Part shown: one piece after another, positions 1-8,777 of the stretch
Layout of the letters: each line of letters starts with the position of its first letter
How positions within the stretch are numbered: position 1 is the stretch's first letter
The notes under the pieces: generated by a model
Database searches by the model: none
Seen by the model: the letters and a program-made list of their open reading frames with translations, nothing else
What the model was told of the DNA's origin: nothing
NCBI GenBank assembly: GCA_902582405.1
Contig: CACHSA010000001.1
Location: 62,001 to 126,000, forward strand
From: an uncultured Bacteroidota bacterium
Lineage (GTDB): Bacteria > Bacteroidota > Bacteroidia > Flavobacteriales > Flavobacteriaceae
Length of the DNA: 64,000 nt
Direction: 5' to 3'
Made by a program: the position numbers and the translations under genes

Positions 1-210
1 ATCATTCATTTCATTCACTGGCATTTCTTTTGTCCACAAATCTATCGACAGAGACTCCTTTTTTTTGTGATCCCAAACTGACAAGAATATTGCTTTCGAC
101 TCCTCGTTGATTACATCACCGTCAGGGGCAGACCAAAATAACTTTTCTGGAATTTTATTTTCATCTAATTGTACTGAAATATTTATGTGTGCTTGTTTTT
201 TTTTGGTCAT
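1..210 (-). CDS. gldC: Gliding motility protein GldC (partial, C-terminus beyond window)
   Basis: The reverse-strand reading frame begins with ATG at 210 and stays open to the window edge, giving the first 70 residues. It contains the stretch around LDENKIPEKLFWSAPDG and an IDLWTKEMPVNEM segment, which I recognise from GldC of gliding Flavobacteriia. GldC is a small soluble protein that supports gliding, and it is normally encoded directly after gldB. That order is seen here, with three bases between the genes. The gene is cut by the window edge, not truncated biologically as far as I can see. Identification rests on motif memory and on the gldB neighbour. Confidence 0.9.
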   Translation of the reverse strand, partial: MTKKKQAHINISVQLDENKIPEKLFWSAPDGDVINEESKAIFLSVWDHKKKESLSIDLWTKEMPVNEMND

Positions 211-213
211 GGT

Positions 214-1194
214 TTAAGGTTTATAATTAGCTTTTTTGAAAATTTCTTCAGAGGACAAGTCAAGAATTTCTGAAATATTTAATAATGGATTTTTTTTTGA
301 AAATGATCTCACAATTTGCCATCCAATCCATTGCCCAATTTTCCCAGGGCTATCATTATCAATTTCCAAATAAAATTTTGAAAATGGTGCGGGATTTATA
401 AATCTATCTTCTAAATCATCATCTGTATCAAATAAAAGTTCATTTTCGATAAAATATTTCCATATATAATCTTCATTTTGCATTGCCCAATTAATCTGTT
501 TGTCAGAATATCCAATTTTAATCCCATCATTTGATGATGGAATTATAAAATCTTTTAATAAAAGTATTTTGCCTTTATAAATAATCTTATCTAAAAAAAA
601 TCTGCTAACAGGTCTTCTTACAATTGAATTTGCGATTTCGTCTACTAAAATAGAACTAAATCTAGATCTATCCATGTCTGCCTTTATATAACTAGGAATA
701 CCCTCGTATATTTTGTTAGTTGAACCTAAAAAAGTATCTATTGAAATTAAAACAATTGAGTCGGCAAAAATTATTTTGTTTTGATAATCCACATTATTTG
801 TTAATGTTAGAAATTTTGGAATTTTTATTAAAGGGAAGTAATAAATCAAATGTTTGTATATATTCTCAGATTCTTTTTCAAGATCAATTAAGTTTGGAAA
901 ATTTTTGTTTACTTCATTATAAAGCAAATTCTGGATAGAATCTTTTTTTCTCTTCATCCATACACTATCAGAGAACTGATCTGGAAAAAGATATTTATAT
1001 TTTTTTTTAAACTTCTGGAATTCTTCTCTTTTTACTGATGCAAATTTCAAATCAAATCGGTCAAATTTAATTTCCACAGGAATTTGCTCTATTTGGGCTT
1101 TAATTTTCTTTTCATTTGAGCATCCTGATATGAAGATGATAAGACAAAATATATTTAACATAAGAAATATCAATAACTTGCGCTGAATTATCAT
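214..1194 (-). CDS. gldB: Gliding motility lipoprotein GldB
   Basis: This 326-residue protein starts with a lipoprotein signal peptide. A hydrophobic core ends in the lipobox ISGC, with the modified cysteine at residue 25. The body is charged and mixed alpha/beta, with PSYIKADMDRSRF and IGQWIGWQIVRSF segments typical of GldB (TIGR03514). GldB is a cell-envelope lipoprotein essential for gliding in Flavobacterium, and it is transcribed together with gldC, as the three-base spacing suggests here. The gene diverges from nadE across only 42 bases. The biochemical activity of GldB is not known. Confidence 0.92.
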   Translation of the reverse strand: MIIQRKLLIFLMLNIFCLIIFISGCSNEKKIKAQIEQIPVEIKFDRFDLKFASVKREEFQKFKKKYKYLFPDQFSDSVWMKRKKDSIQNLLYNEVNKNFPNLIDLEKESENIYKHLIYYFPLIKIPKFLTLTNNVDYQNKIIFADSIVLISIDTFLGSTNKIYEGIPSYIKADMDRSRFSSILVDEIANSIVRRPVSRFFLDKIIYKGKILLLKDFIIPSSNDGIKIGYSDKQINWAMQNEDYIWKYFIENELLFDTDDDLEDRFINPAPFSKFYLEIDNDSPGKIGQWIGWQIVRSFSKKNPLLNISEILDLSSEEIFKKANYKP

Positions 1195-1216
1195 ATATTT
1201 TGTTTTTTAATTTTAG

Positions 1217-1224
1217 CAAAAGTA
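1217..1224 (-). promoter_or_regulatory. Candidate -7 element for gldB-gldC
   Basis: The reverse strand reads TACTTTTG here, a perfect match to the Bacteroidota -7 consensus TAnnTTTG. It lies 23 bases before the gldB start codon, in the short gap to nadE. I do not see a good -33 TTG at the usual spacing, because that region is already nadE coding sequence. Treat it as a likely but unproven promoter. Confidence 0.4.
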
Positions 1225-1236
1225 AAGAATTATAAG

Positions 1237-2037
1237 ATGGAAAGTATAAAAAAAGTATCTGACTACATTGAAAATTGGTTAAAACAATATATAAAAAAAT
1301 CCAAAATGGATGGCTTTGTAGTTGGAGTATCTGGAGGAGTAGACTCTGCTGTTACTTCGACAATTTGCGCTAGAACTGGATTTCCAACTTTATGTTTAGA
1401 GATGAGTATTTATCAAAATAGCTCTCAAATATCCAATGCAAGAAAACATATTAGTTGGTTAGAAGATAAATACAAAAACGTTTCCCATTATAATTTATCT
1501 TTAAACAAGTTATATGACGAATTCTGCAACTCATTGCCAAGTACAAAAAACAAAAAACATGAACTTGCTCTGGCAAATTCTAGGGCTAGATTAAGAATGG
1601 CGAATTTGTATTATTTTTCTACTATTAATAACTATTTAGTCGCAGGTACTGGAAATAAAGTTGAAGATTTTGGAATAGGCTTTTATACAAAGTATGGAGA
1701 TGGGGGTGTCGATTTAAGTCCAATCGCAGACTTATTGAAATCAGAGGTTTTTTTGTTAGCTAGACATCTGAATATTATTGAAGATATTCAAAAAACTGCT
1801 CCAACTGACGGGCTTTGGGATGATGACAGAACAGATGAAGATCAAATTGGGGCTTCGTACGACGAGATTGAATTTGTAATGAAAAACTTAGAAAAAAACT
1901 CTGAAAAAAAATTAACTAAAAGGCAGAAAAAAGTCTTTGAAATTTACAACTATCTTAATAATAAAAATAAACACAAAATGATTCCAATACCGATTTGTAA
2001 GGTTCCAGATAATTTAAAGAACTCTGTTAAGTTTTGA
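1237..2037 (+). CDS. nadE: NH3-dependent NAD+ synthetase
   Basis: The protein (266 residues) catalyses the last step of NAD+ synthesis, the ATP-dependent amidation of nicotinic acid adenine dinucleotide. The PP-loop ATP pyrophosphatase signature SGGVDS is at residues 32-37. AGTGNKVEDFGIGFYTKYGDGG and the later DLSPIADLLKSEV segment are the conserved substrate and ATP regions of the family. There is no N-terminal glutaminase domain, so ammonia must be supplied free or by another protein. The length fits the short bacterial form. The gene's 3' end overlaps the convergent dnaG by 24 bases. Adjacency to gldB is common in Flavobacteriia. Confidence 0.95.
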   Translation: MESIKKVSDYIENWLKQYIKKSKMDGFVVGVSGGVDSAVTSTICARTGFPTLCLEMSIYQNSSQISNARKHISWLEDKYKNVSHYNLSLNKLYDEFCNSLPSTKNKKHELALANSRARLRMANLYYFSTINNYLVAGTGNKVEDFGIGFYTKYGDGGVDLSPIADLLKSEVFLLARHLNIIEDIQKTAPTDGLWDDDRTDEDQIGASYDEIEFVMKNLEKNSEKKLTKRQKKVFEIYNYLNNKNKHKMIPIPICKVPDNLKNSVKF

Positions 2038-3978
2038 CGAGACTAATCGTTTCAAATGGTAATATCCCATAACATCTTCAAGGATACTTTTATTGTTATC
2101 AGCGTTAATTTTTTTCTGTAATGATTCTATCTTTCTACTAACTAATAACTTTCTTAAGCTTAGAATAGTTTCAGTTACCATAGTACTCACATTTTCTGAT
2201 GGGCGCTTAACGTAAATACTTTTTTTATCCCAATTATGCAAAAAATGTTTTTCTTCATGCATAATAATCGAACTAACTATTTCACTTAATTCATTGGACA
2301 ATTTGGGTATGATTTTTTCTATTGAGATAACTCCATTTAATTGGTATTCAGTCATTAAAATATTAAATAAATCTCTAAATTCTTTGTTGGCAAATTCTAT
2401 TTCGTCCTGTTGTAAGTCTAAAAAAATTTTCTCAAAAACTCTTGAATTCACATACTTATTTTTTTCTTTTATTTCTTCCAAATCCTTTGAAAAAACAAGA
2501 ATTGATTCATTAAAAGTCTCTTTTTTTTCTCCATATAGAATCAAAATGGTAATTATTTTTTTTTCTAGCTCATATAATTCGTCAACTGAATCATCTGTTC
2601 GATTTTTGTTTTTGATAACATGAAAAGATTTTGAATTAACATTTCGAAATCTGTTATTTTTTTGCTTCTTTAAGTTAGAAAGTGTTTGAAAAATTGATTC
2701 TTCAGAAATTTTCATAATTTTTGAACAGCTCTGAATATATAATTCACTTTTAATTGGGTCCTTAATTAAACTTATACTTTTAACAATATTATTAATAACT
2801 TCTGCCTTTTTAATTGGTTCTTCTTGATATTCTTTAGCTAACAATGATGCTTTAAAATTTATAAAATCAAAACTATTACTATTTAGATAGTCTTTAACGA
2901 ATTCTAAAGAATGTTTTTTTGCTAACGAATCTGGATCTTCACCCTCTTGAAGTTTGCAGATTCTTACATTCATTCCATGCTCTAAAATTAAATCAATACC
3001 CTTAACGGCTGCATTTATTCCGGCTTGGTCCCGATCAAAAACGACCGTAATATTTTCAGTTAATCTTTTTATTAACATAATTTGATCAGAACTTAAAGCC
3101 GTTCCAGATGAAGAAACTACATTTTTAATTCCTTTTTGATAAAATTGAATCACATCTGTATACCCTTCAACTAAATAACAGTTATTTTCCTTGACTATGA
3201 AGGATTTCGACTCATACAACCCATACAAAATTTTACTTTTTTGATAAACTTCGCTTTCGGGTGAGTTTATATATTTAGCAACTTTATTTGAATTTGAAAT
3301 TATTCTACCTCCATATCCAAGAACTCTACCAGAAATGCTTTTAATTGGAAACATTATTCTGTTTCTAAACCTATCGAAAAAATCTTTACTATCATTTATG
3401 GTTAAACCACTTTTCTCTAGATTGGCTAGATCAAATCCATTTTTTAATGCATGATCAGTAAAACTTTTTTTGTCGTTAAATGATATCCCTAAACCAAATG
3501 TTTTTATAGTTTCGAGCTTAAAACCACGACCATCCAAGTAGGAAATACCTATTGACTTTCCTCTATCAGTCTCAATTAAATTGTTTACATAATATTCATT
3601 GGAAAAATTTAAAACTATATAAATACTTTCCCTTAAATCGGATTTGATTTGTTCTTCAGGCGTCTTGGTAAACTCTTCTATTTCAATATTGTATTTTTTA
3701 GCTAAATATTTTAAGGCCTCTGGATATGAAAAACCTTCGTGTTCCATGAGGAAAGCAACAACATTACCACCTTTTCCACTGCTGAAATCCTTCCAAATTT
3801 GCTTAGCAGGTGATACCATAAAACTAGGTGTTTTTTCCTGCGAAAATGGACTTAGGCCTTTAAAATTGCTTCCTGCCTTTTTCAAATTTATAAAATCACC
3901 TATAACCTCTTCTACTCGAGCTGTCTCATAAATATTATTTATAGTAGTCTTTGAAATCAAATCTTTTAATTTTATCAA
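2014..3978 (-). CDS. dnaG: DNA primase DnaG with zinc-ligand-less N-terminal domain
   Basis: DnaG makes RNA primers for replication. The 654 residues show an N-terminal CHC2-type domain (about 1-100), a Toprim catalytic core (about 250-345) with VEGYTDVIQF and VVFDRDQAG metal-binding motifs, and a C-terminal helicase-interaction region that is lysine-rich and divergent. In the CHC2 domain the usual zinc ligands are gone: the positions corresponding to Cys, His, Cys, Cys are Ser43, Ser46, Asp64 and Ser67, while the surrounding EKTPSF and GKGGN motifs remain. I recall the same replacement in other flavobacterial primases, so this looks lineage-typical, not a pseudogene. It is the last gene of the adk-to-dnaG run. 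Confidence 0.95.
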   Translation of the reverse strand: MIKLKDLISKTTINNIYETARVEEVIGDFINLKKAGSNFKGLSPFSQEKTPSFMVSPAKQIWKDFSSGKGGNVVAFLMEHEGFSYPEALKYLAKKYNIEIEEFTKTPEEQIKSDLRESIYIVLNFSNEYYVNNLIETDRGKSIGISYLDGRGFKLETIKTFGLGISFNDKKSFTDHALKNGFDLANLEKSGLTINDSKDFFDRFRNRIMFPIKSISGRVLGYGGRIISNSNKVAKYINSPESEVYQKSKILYGLYESKSFIVKENNCYLVEGYTDVIQFYQKGIKNVVSSSGTALSSDQIMLIKRLTENITVVFDRDQAGINAAVKGIDLILEHGMNVRICKLQEGEDPDSLAKKHSLEFVKDYLNSNSFDFINFKASLLAKEYQEEPIKKAEVINNIVKSISLIKDPIKSELYIQSCSKIMKISEESIFQTLSNLKKQKNNRFRNVNSKSFHVIKNKNRTDDSVDELYELEKKIITILILYGEKKETFNESILVFSKDLEEIKEKNKYVNSRVFEKIFLDLQQDEIEFANKEFRDLFNILMTEYQLNGVISIEKIIPKLSNELSEIVSSIIMHEEKHFLHNWDKKSIYVKRPSENVSTMVTETILSLRKLLVSRKIESLQKKINADNNKSILEDVMGYYHLKRLVSSKLNRVL

Positions 3979-3996
3979 ACTTAATGAAAAAAGTAT

Positions 3997-4974
3997 TTAA
4001 TACTTTCGTTCGATTACATAATCTAGCATAAATTCCAATGATTCCCGATAATCATTTTTTGGAAATTCTTTAATCACATTAAGAGCTTTATTTTTGTAAT
4101 TTAACATAACTCTTTTCGCATAATCTACTCCACCTTTTTCCTTCACAAAGGAAATCAACTCTTTCACCTTGACACTATTTTTATTGTGTTTTTTTATAGT
4201 GCTCAAAATCCAATTTCGGTCATTTACACTAACCTTGTTAAGTACATGGATTATTGGTAGTGTCATTTTTTTTTCCTTGATATCAATACCTATAGGCTTA
4301 CCAATTTTGTTTTCGCTATAATCAAACAAATCGTCTCGAATTTGAAAGGTTATTCCAATTAGTTCACCAAATAAGAAAAGTTTGTCAACTGTCTTTTTGT
4401 CAGCATTTACTGACTTTGCACCAACCGCACAACACGTTGCCATAAGGATTGCTGTTTTTTTTCTTATTATCTCCAAATACAATTTTTCATTTATATCATA
4501 ATCTCTAGCCTTTTCAGCTTGAAGCAATTCTCCTTCACTCATTTCTCTAACAGCAACAGAAATATATTCCAATAAATCAAAGTCCTTGTTTTCAATACAC
4601 AACAACATTCCTTTGGATAAAAGAAAGTCACCAACCAAAACAGCTATTTTATTTTTCCATAAGGCGTTTATAGAAAAAAAACTCCTTCTAAAATTTGAAT
4701 CATCAACAATATCGTCGTGTACTAGTGTAGCCGTATGAATTAATTCAATAACTGAAGCACCTCTATAAGTACGGTCTTCTACTTTTCCTTTGTCAATTAA
4801 TTTAGCTGTTAGAAAAATCAACATAGGTCTCATTTGTTTTCCCTTTCTTTTTACAATAAAATGTGCAATTCGGTTGATTAATGGGACATTTGAAAACATA
4901 GATAATGCAAATTTTTCCTCAAAAATTTCCATTTCATTATATATTGGTTTTTTAATTTTTTCTACTGCTTTCAC
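3997..4974 (-). CDS. Polyprenyl diphosphate synthase (trans, IspB-like)
   Basis: This 325-residue all-helical enzyme elongates allylic diphosphates with isopentenyl diphosphate, most likely to make the long side chain of menaquinone. The first aspartate-rich motif DDIVDD is at residues 87-92. The second, DDLFD, is at 213-217, followed by GKPIGIDIKEKKMTLPII, which is typical of octaprenyl-type synthases. Bulky residues that would limit chain length cannot be judged reliably by eye, so product length is open. Its start overlaps the rlmN stop by four bases. The mevalonate genes at the right end of the window would supply its substrate. Confidence 0.9.
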   Translation of the reverse strand: MKAVEKIKKPIYNEMEIFEEKFALSMFSNVPLINRIAHFIVKRKGKQMRPMLIFLTAKLIDKGKVEDRTYRGASVIELIHTATLVHDDIVDDSNFRRSFFSINALWKNKIAVLVGDFLLSKGMLLCIENKDFDLLEYISVAVREMSEGELLQAEKARDYDINEKLYLEIIRKKTAILMATCCAVGAKSVNADKKTVDKLFLFGELIGITFQIRDDLFDYSENKIGKPIGIDIKEKKMTLPIIHVLNKVSVNDRNWILSTIKKHNKNSVKVKELISFVKEKGGVDYAKRVMLNYKNKALNVIKEFPKNDYRESLEFMLDYVIERKY

Positions 4975-6020
4975 AAAATCTCTTTATTAGAATTAATCAA
5001 TTGACCACAAGCAGCTTTTATGTCTCTACCTCTTGAAACTCTGAAGGTGTTAACAATCCCTTCACTACTTAAATACTTCTGGTACAGGCGAAGTTTTTCA
5101 ACTTTACATTGCCTGAAAGTTTCATCTCCTATTGGATTGTATTCTATAAAATTTACTTTGGAAGGCAAAATCTTACATATTTTTATAAGAGCGTCTATAT
5201 GTTCAATGTTATCATTAATTCCATCAAAAATAATATACTCATAAAGTATTTTTTTTTTTGTAACTGTATACCAATATTTTAACGATTCAATTAAATCTTC
5301 TAAAGGGAATTTATCCGAAAATGGCATAATTATTTGTCTAGTTTTTTGGATAGCAGAGTGAAGAGAGACTGCTAGATTACAATTTAAATTTTCATCTGCA
5401 ATTTGCTTTATACCTTTTGGTATGCCAGATGTTGAAATAGTAATTTTTCTCGCGGAAAAGTTTAATCCATTTTCCATCTTCATTTTTTTTATTGCTTTTA
5501 CAACATTTTTATGATTTAAAAGTGGTTCACCCATACCCATAAAAACAATATTTGATATTTTTCTGTTAAAATAAAACTTACTTTGTTCATTTAAGTAAAA
5601 TAACTGATCGAAAATTTCATAGAAAAACAAATTTCTTTTTCTAATTAGTCTTGAAGTTGCACAAAATTTACAATCTAAGCTGCAACCTGCCTGGGAGGAT
5701 ATACATGCTGTTACTCTTTTCCCCGTTGGTATTAAAACTGCTTCAATATAATTTTTGTCATAAAGTTTTATTGAATATTTAATTGTTCCATCAGTACTTC
5801 TATAAGATTTTATTTCAATTGGTTTTTTTAAAACAAAATTTTTATCAAGAACATTTCTCAAATTGTCGGATAAATTTGACATTTGAGAAAAACTGTCTAC
5901 GCCTTTATTCCATAGCCAATCAAAAACTTGATTAACTCTAAATTTTTTTTGATTTTCGCCAACAAAAAATTCCTCAAGTTGTTTTGAATCTAGTAATCTT
6001 ATATCATCTTTGTTTTCCAT
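4971..6020 (-). CDS. rlmN: Dual-specificity RNA methyltransferase RlmN
   Basis: RlmN is a radical SAM enzyme that methylates C2 of A2503 in 23S rRNA and A37 in some tRNAs. The cluster-binding CxxxCxxC motif is at Cys113, Cys117 and Cys120, within SSQAGCSLDCKFCAT. The conserved C-terminal cysteine needed for methyl transfer is Cys338 in AACGQL. The GEPLLN motif that binds SAM is also visible. The length of 349 residues is normal. The gene lies four bases after queA, another RNA-modification gene, and overlaps the polyprenyl synthase gene, which implies co-transcription. Confidence 0.96.
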   Translation of the reverse strand: MENKDDIRLLDSKQLEEFFVGENQKKFRVNQVFDWLWNKGVDSFSQMSNLSDNLRNVLDKNFVLKKPIEIKSYRSTDGTIKYSIKLYDKNYIEAVLIPTGKRVTACISSQAGCSLDCKFCATSRLIRKRNLFFYEIFDQLFYLNEQSKFYFNRKISNIVFMGMGEPLLNHKNVVKAIKKMKMENGLNFSARKITISTSGIPKGIKQIADENLNCNLAVSLHSAIQKTRQIIMPFSDKFPLEDLIESLKYWYTVTKKKILYEYIIFDGINDNIEHIDALIKICKILPSKVNFIEYNPIGDETFRQCKVEKLRLYQKYLSSEGIVNTFRVSRGRDIKAACGQLINSNKEIL

Positions 6021-6024
6021 CCCA

Positions 6025-7074
6025 TCAGAGAATTAACATTGCATCTCCGTAAGAATAAAAGTTGTATTTTTCCTTAATTGCTAAATTGTAAGCCTCTTTT
6101 ATTAGCTCACTCCCAGCAAAGGCAGAAACCATCATTAATAATGTTGACTTTGGTGTGTGAAAATTTGTAACCATCGAATTTGCGATTGCAAAATCATGGG
6201 GTGGAAAAATGAACTTATGCGTCCAACCATTGTAAGTTTTTAATGTATTCATTGAAGAAACTGAACTTTCTAGCCCTCTCATTACAGTTGTCCCAACGGC
6301 ACATATTCTCCGCTTTTTGCGGATCGAATCGTTAACTATATCAACTGCTTTTTGACTTATAATCAATTCTTCAGAATCCATTTTGTGCTTAGACAAATCC
6401 TCTACTTCAACTGGACTAAACGTGCCTAAGCCAACATGAAGTGTTATTTCAGCAATATTTACTCCTTTAATCTCCATTCTTTTTAATAAATGTTTAGAAA
6501 AGTGAAGACCAGCAGTAGGAGCTGCCACTGCCCCTTCATTTTTTGCGTAGATTGTTTGATACCTTTCTTTATCTTCTGGGGTGGGTTCTCTTTTAATATA
6601 TTTCGGCAATGGGGTCTCACCCAAGCCACTAAGTTTGGACCTGAATTGCTCGTATGTGCCATCAAATAGGAACCTAAGAGTTCTTCCCCTCGATGTAGTA
6701 TTATCGATAACTTCAGCAACAAGACTATCATCATCACCAAAGTATAGCTTGTTGCCAATTCTAATTTTTCGAGCTGGATCAACTAAAACATCCCATAACC
6801 TCTGTTCTTTATTCAATTCTCTTAACAAAAAAACTTCGATTCTTGCTCCTGTTTTTTCCTTATTACCAAATAATCTAGCAGGGAAGACTTTGGTGTTATT
6901 AAGAATAAGTACATCTTGCTCATCAAAAAAATTAATTAAATCTTTGAATTCATGATGTTTAATTGTCTGATTTTTTCTATCTATTACCATTAATCTAGAC
7001 TCGTCTCTATTTTCAGAGGGAAACTCTGCTAGTAAATTTTTAGGTAATTCGTAATTAAAATCTGATAATTTCAT
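6025..7074 (-). CDS. queA: S-adenosylmethionine:tRNA ribosyltransferase-isomerase
   Basis: QueA transfers and isomerises the ribose of SAM onto 7-aminomethyl-7-deazaguanine in tRNA, the penultimate step of queuosine synthesis. I place the start at the ATG at 7074, giving 349 residues beginning [11 protein letters not shown], because family members begin with this motif. A longer frame up to 7131 adds residues without family resemblance. Conserved blocks [39 protein letters not shown] and [16 protein letters not shown] are all present. It lies between aroA and rlmN in the long minus-strand run. Confidence 0.96.
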   Translation of the reverse strand: MKLSDFNYELPKNLLAEFPSENRDESRLMVIDRKNQTIKHHEFKDLINFFDEQDVLILNNTKVFPARLFGNKEKTGARIEVFLLRELNKEQRLWDVLVDPARKIRIGNKLYFGDDDSLVAEVIDNTTSRGRTLRFLFDGTYEQFRSKLSGLGETPLPKYIKREPTPEDKERYQTIYAKNEGAVAAPTAGLHFSKHLLKRMEIKGVNIAEITLHVGLGTFSPVEVEDLSKHKMDSEELIISQKAVDIVNDSIRKKRRICAVGTTVMRGLESSVSSMNTLKTYNGWTHKFIFPPHDFAIANSMVTNFHTPKSTLLMMVSAFAGSELIKEAYNLAIKEKYNFYSYGDAMLIL

Positions 7075-7149
7075 TTGATTAAAGGTTTGGTTAGCCCCGC
7101 AAATATACATTTTCAAATGTCCGTTTGTCAAGGTATTTTGTTAATATTT

Positions 7150-8373
7150 TTAGATTAATTTAGTTCTAAATCCTGCTTTGTTTAAATCCTTCCAAAAATT
7201 TGGATATGATTTAATTACAACTTTTGGATTCTCAATCAAAATCGGTGATTTCATACCCAAAGGAGCAAAAGCCATTGCCATCCTATGATCTTGATATGTT
7301 TTAATTATGATATTTTTTTTTATTTTTTTAGACTCAAAAAGTTTAAGACTATTATTTGTAATGTCCACTTTAGCCCCAAGCTTTTTAAGTTCGTTTTCTA
7401 ATGCAATTAACCTCTTTGTCTCCTTGATATTTAGAGTTTGTAATCCTTCCAATAAACAACCTACACCCAATCCAAAGCAACTTACAGCAATTGTTTGAGC
7501 CAAATCAGGGCAATCAATTAAATTTAAATTTAAATTCCTTGGGAGTTTGATATCATTATTTTTTGTTATTCTTATTTCATTACCCACGAATTCTGTGTCA
7601 ACTCCAAGTATCTTGTAAAAATTGGGTAAAATTGAGTCCCCTTGAATACTTGTTTTGTCAAATTTTTCAAGGTTGACTTGGGCTTTTTCACTAAGTGAAA
7701 CGATACTATACCAATACGAGGCTGAACTCCAATCAGACTCAACACTAATATTTTTTTTGGAAATTTCATTTGAATTTTCAACAATTATAGATTTATTTTT
7801 AAAACTTGATTTGATTCCTAAACTATCTAGAATTGACAATGTCATTCTAATGTAGGGCTTTGAAATCAATTCTCCTTTGAGCTTTAGTTCTATTCCACCA
7901 ACTAATTTCGGTGCAATAAGTAATATAGCCGAAACAAATTGGCTGCTTAATCCAGAAGAAATTTGTACGCTTTTAAAATTAAGTTTTTTACCCCTGATTT
8001 TAAGCGGAGGAAAACCAGTTTTTTCAAGATAAGTGATATCTGCACCTATAGTTCTTAGACAATCAACTAGTGGGTAAATTGGCCTTTCATGCATTCTTTT
8101 TGATCCTTTCAGAACAATTTCATTGTTTTCCAAAATTGAATAATAAGCAGTAAGGAACCTCATGGCTGTACCGGCATGTTTAATGTCTTTTATATTTGAA
8201 TTGGTATTCAAAGCCTTATCCAGAAGAACGGTGTCCTGTGATTCGGACTTATTTTCAATACTTATAGATGAATAAATACTATTTAAAATCAGCAACCTAT
8301 TAGTGATACTTTTAGAACCTGTTAATGCTAAATTAACATTTACAACTCTACTTGGGTGTATAACTGAAATCAT
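7150..8373 (-). CDS. aroA: 3-phosphoshikimate 1-carboxyvinyltransferase (EPSP synthase)
   Basis: This 407-residue enzyme condenses shikimate 3-phosphate with phosphoenolpyruvate on the route to aromatic amino acids. The N-terminal LTGSKSITNR holds the conserved Lys21, Ser22 and Arg26 that bind the substrates. HAGTAMRFLTAYY and the C-terminal YQDHRMAMAFAP are further family motifs. The canonical NSGT-type block reads KHAGTAMRF, as in the divergent Bacteroidota form. It sits between the MazG-like gene and queA with short gaps, so it is probably transcribed with them. Confidence 0.93.
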   Translation of the reverse strand: MISVIHPSRVVNVNLALTGSKSITNRLLILNSIYSSISIENKSESQDTVLLDKALNTNSNIKDIKHAGTAMRFLTAYYSILENNEIVLKGSKRMHERPIYPLVDCLRTIGADITYLEKTGFPPLKIRGKKLNFKSVQISSGLSSQFVSAILLIAPKLVGGIELKLKGELISKPYIRMTLSILDSLGIKSSFKNKSIIVENSNEISKKNISVESDWSSASYWYSIVSLSEKAQVNLEKFDKTSIQGDSILPNFYKILGVDTEFVGNEIRITKNNDIKLPRNLNLNLIDCPDLAQTIAVSCFGLGVGCLLEGLQTLNIKETKRLIALENELKKLGAKVDITNNSLKLFESKKIKKNIIIKTYQDHRMAMAFAPLGMKSPILIENPKVVIKSYPNFWKDLNKAGFRTKLI

Positions 8374-8378
8374 ACATT

Positions 8379-8705
8379 TTAGAATAATTTTTTATTTTTC
8401 TTATGTCTTTCTGAATCCCTCAAGGATTTTTTTATCAATTTTTTATTGAACTCAGATTGTAAATCTATATTGGTTTGGTTGGCTATGCAAAAAACTACAA
8501 ATAAAACATCTGACAACTCTTCAGATAGTTTAATTGATTTGTCCTCTTTTTTTTCGCTTTGTTCACCGTATTTTCTGCTAATAATTCTGGCGACCTCTCC
8601 AACCTCTTCAGTCAAGATGGCCATGTTCGTCATAATATCGAAATATCTAACTCCATGTTTTTTGATCCAATCGTCAACTTTTTTTTGAGATTTTTTAATG
8701 TTCAT
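8379..8705 (-). CDS. MazG-like nucleotide pyrophosphohydrolase
   Basis: A small all-alpha protein of 108 residues with the paired metal-binding motifs of the MazG/dUTPase-like fold: EEVGE around residues 33-37 and EELSD around 62-66. Such enzymes hydrolyse nucleoside triphosphates to monophosphates and often clean the nucleotide pool. I chose the ATG at 8705, which gives MNIKKSQKKVDDWI as the usual amphipathic first helix. A frame extending 20 codons upstream encodes a Cys/Lys-rich stretch without family resemblance. It lies six bases before aroA. The exact substrate is not predictable from sequence. Confidence 0.88.
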   Translation of the reverse strand: MNIKKSQKKVDDWIKKHGVRYFDIMTNMAILTEEVGEVARIISRKYGEQSEKKEDKSIKLSEELSDVLFVVFCIANQTNIDLQSEFNKKLIKKSLRDSERHKKNKKLF

Positions 8706-8777
8706 TTTAATTTTTAATTCTTTAAAGATATTTCTTTTATAAACTTTACAACAACTAGAATTCAATTTGTTTTTTAA

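Noticed and set aside
6581-6955. 124-residue plus-strand frame inside queA
   Set aside because: It has no recognisable motif and is fully covered by a strongly supported queA.
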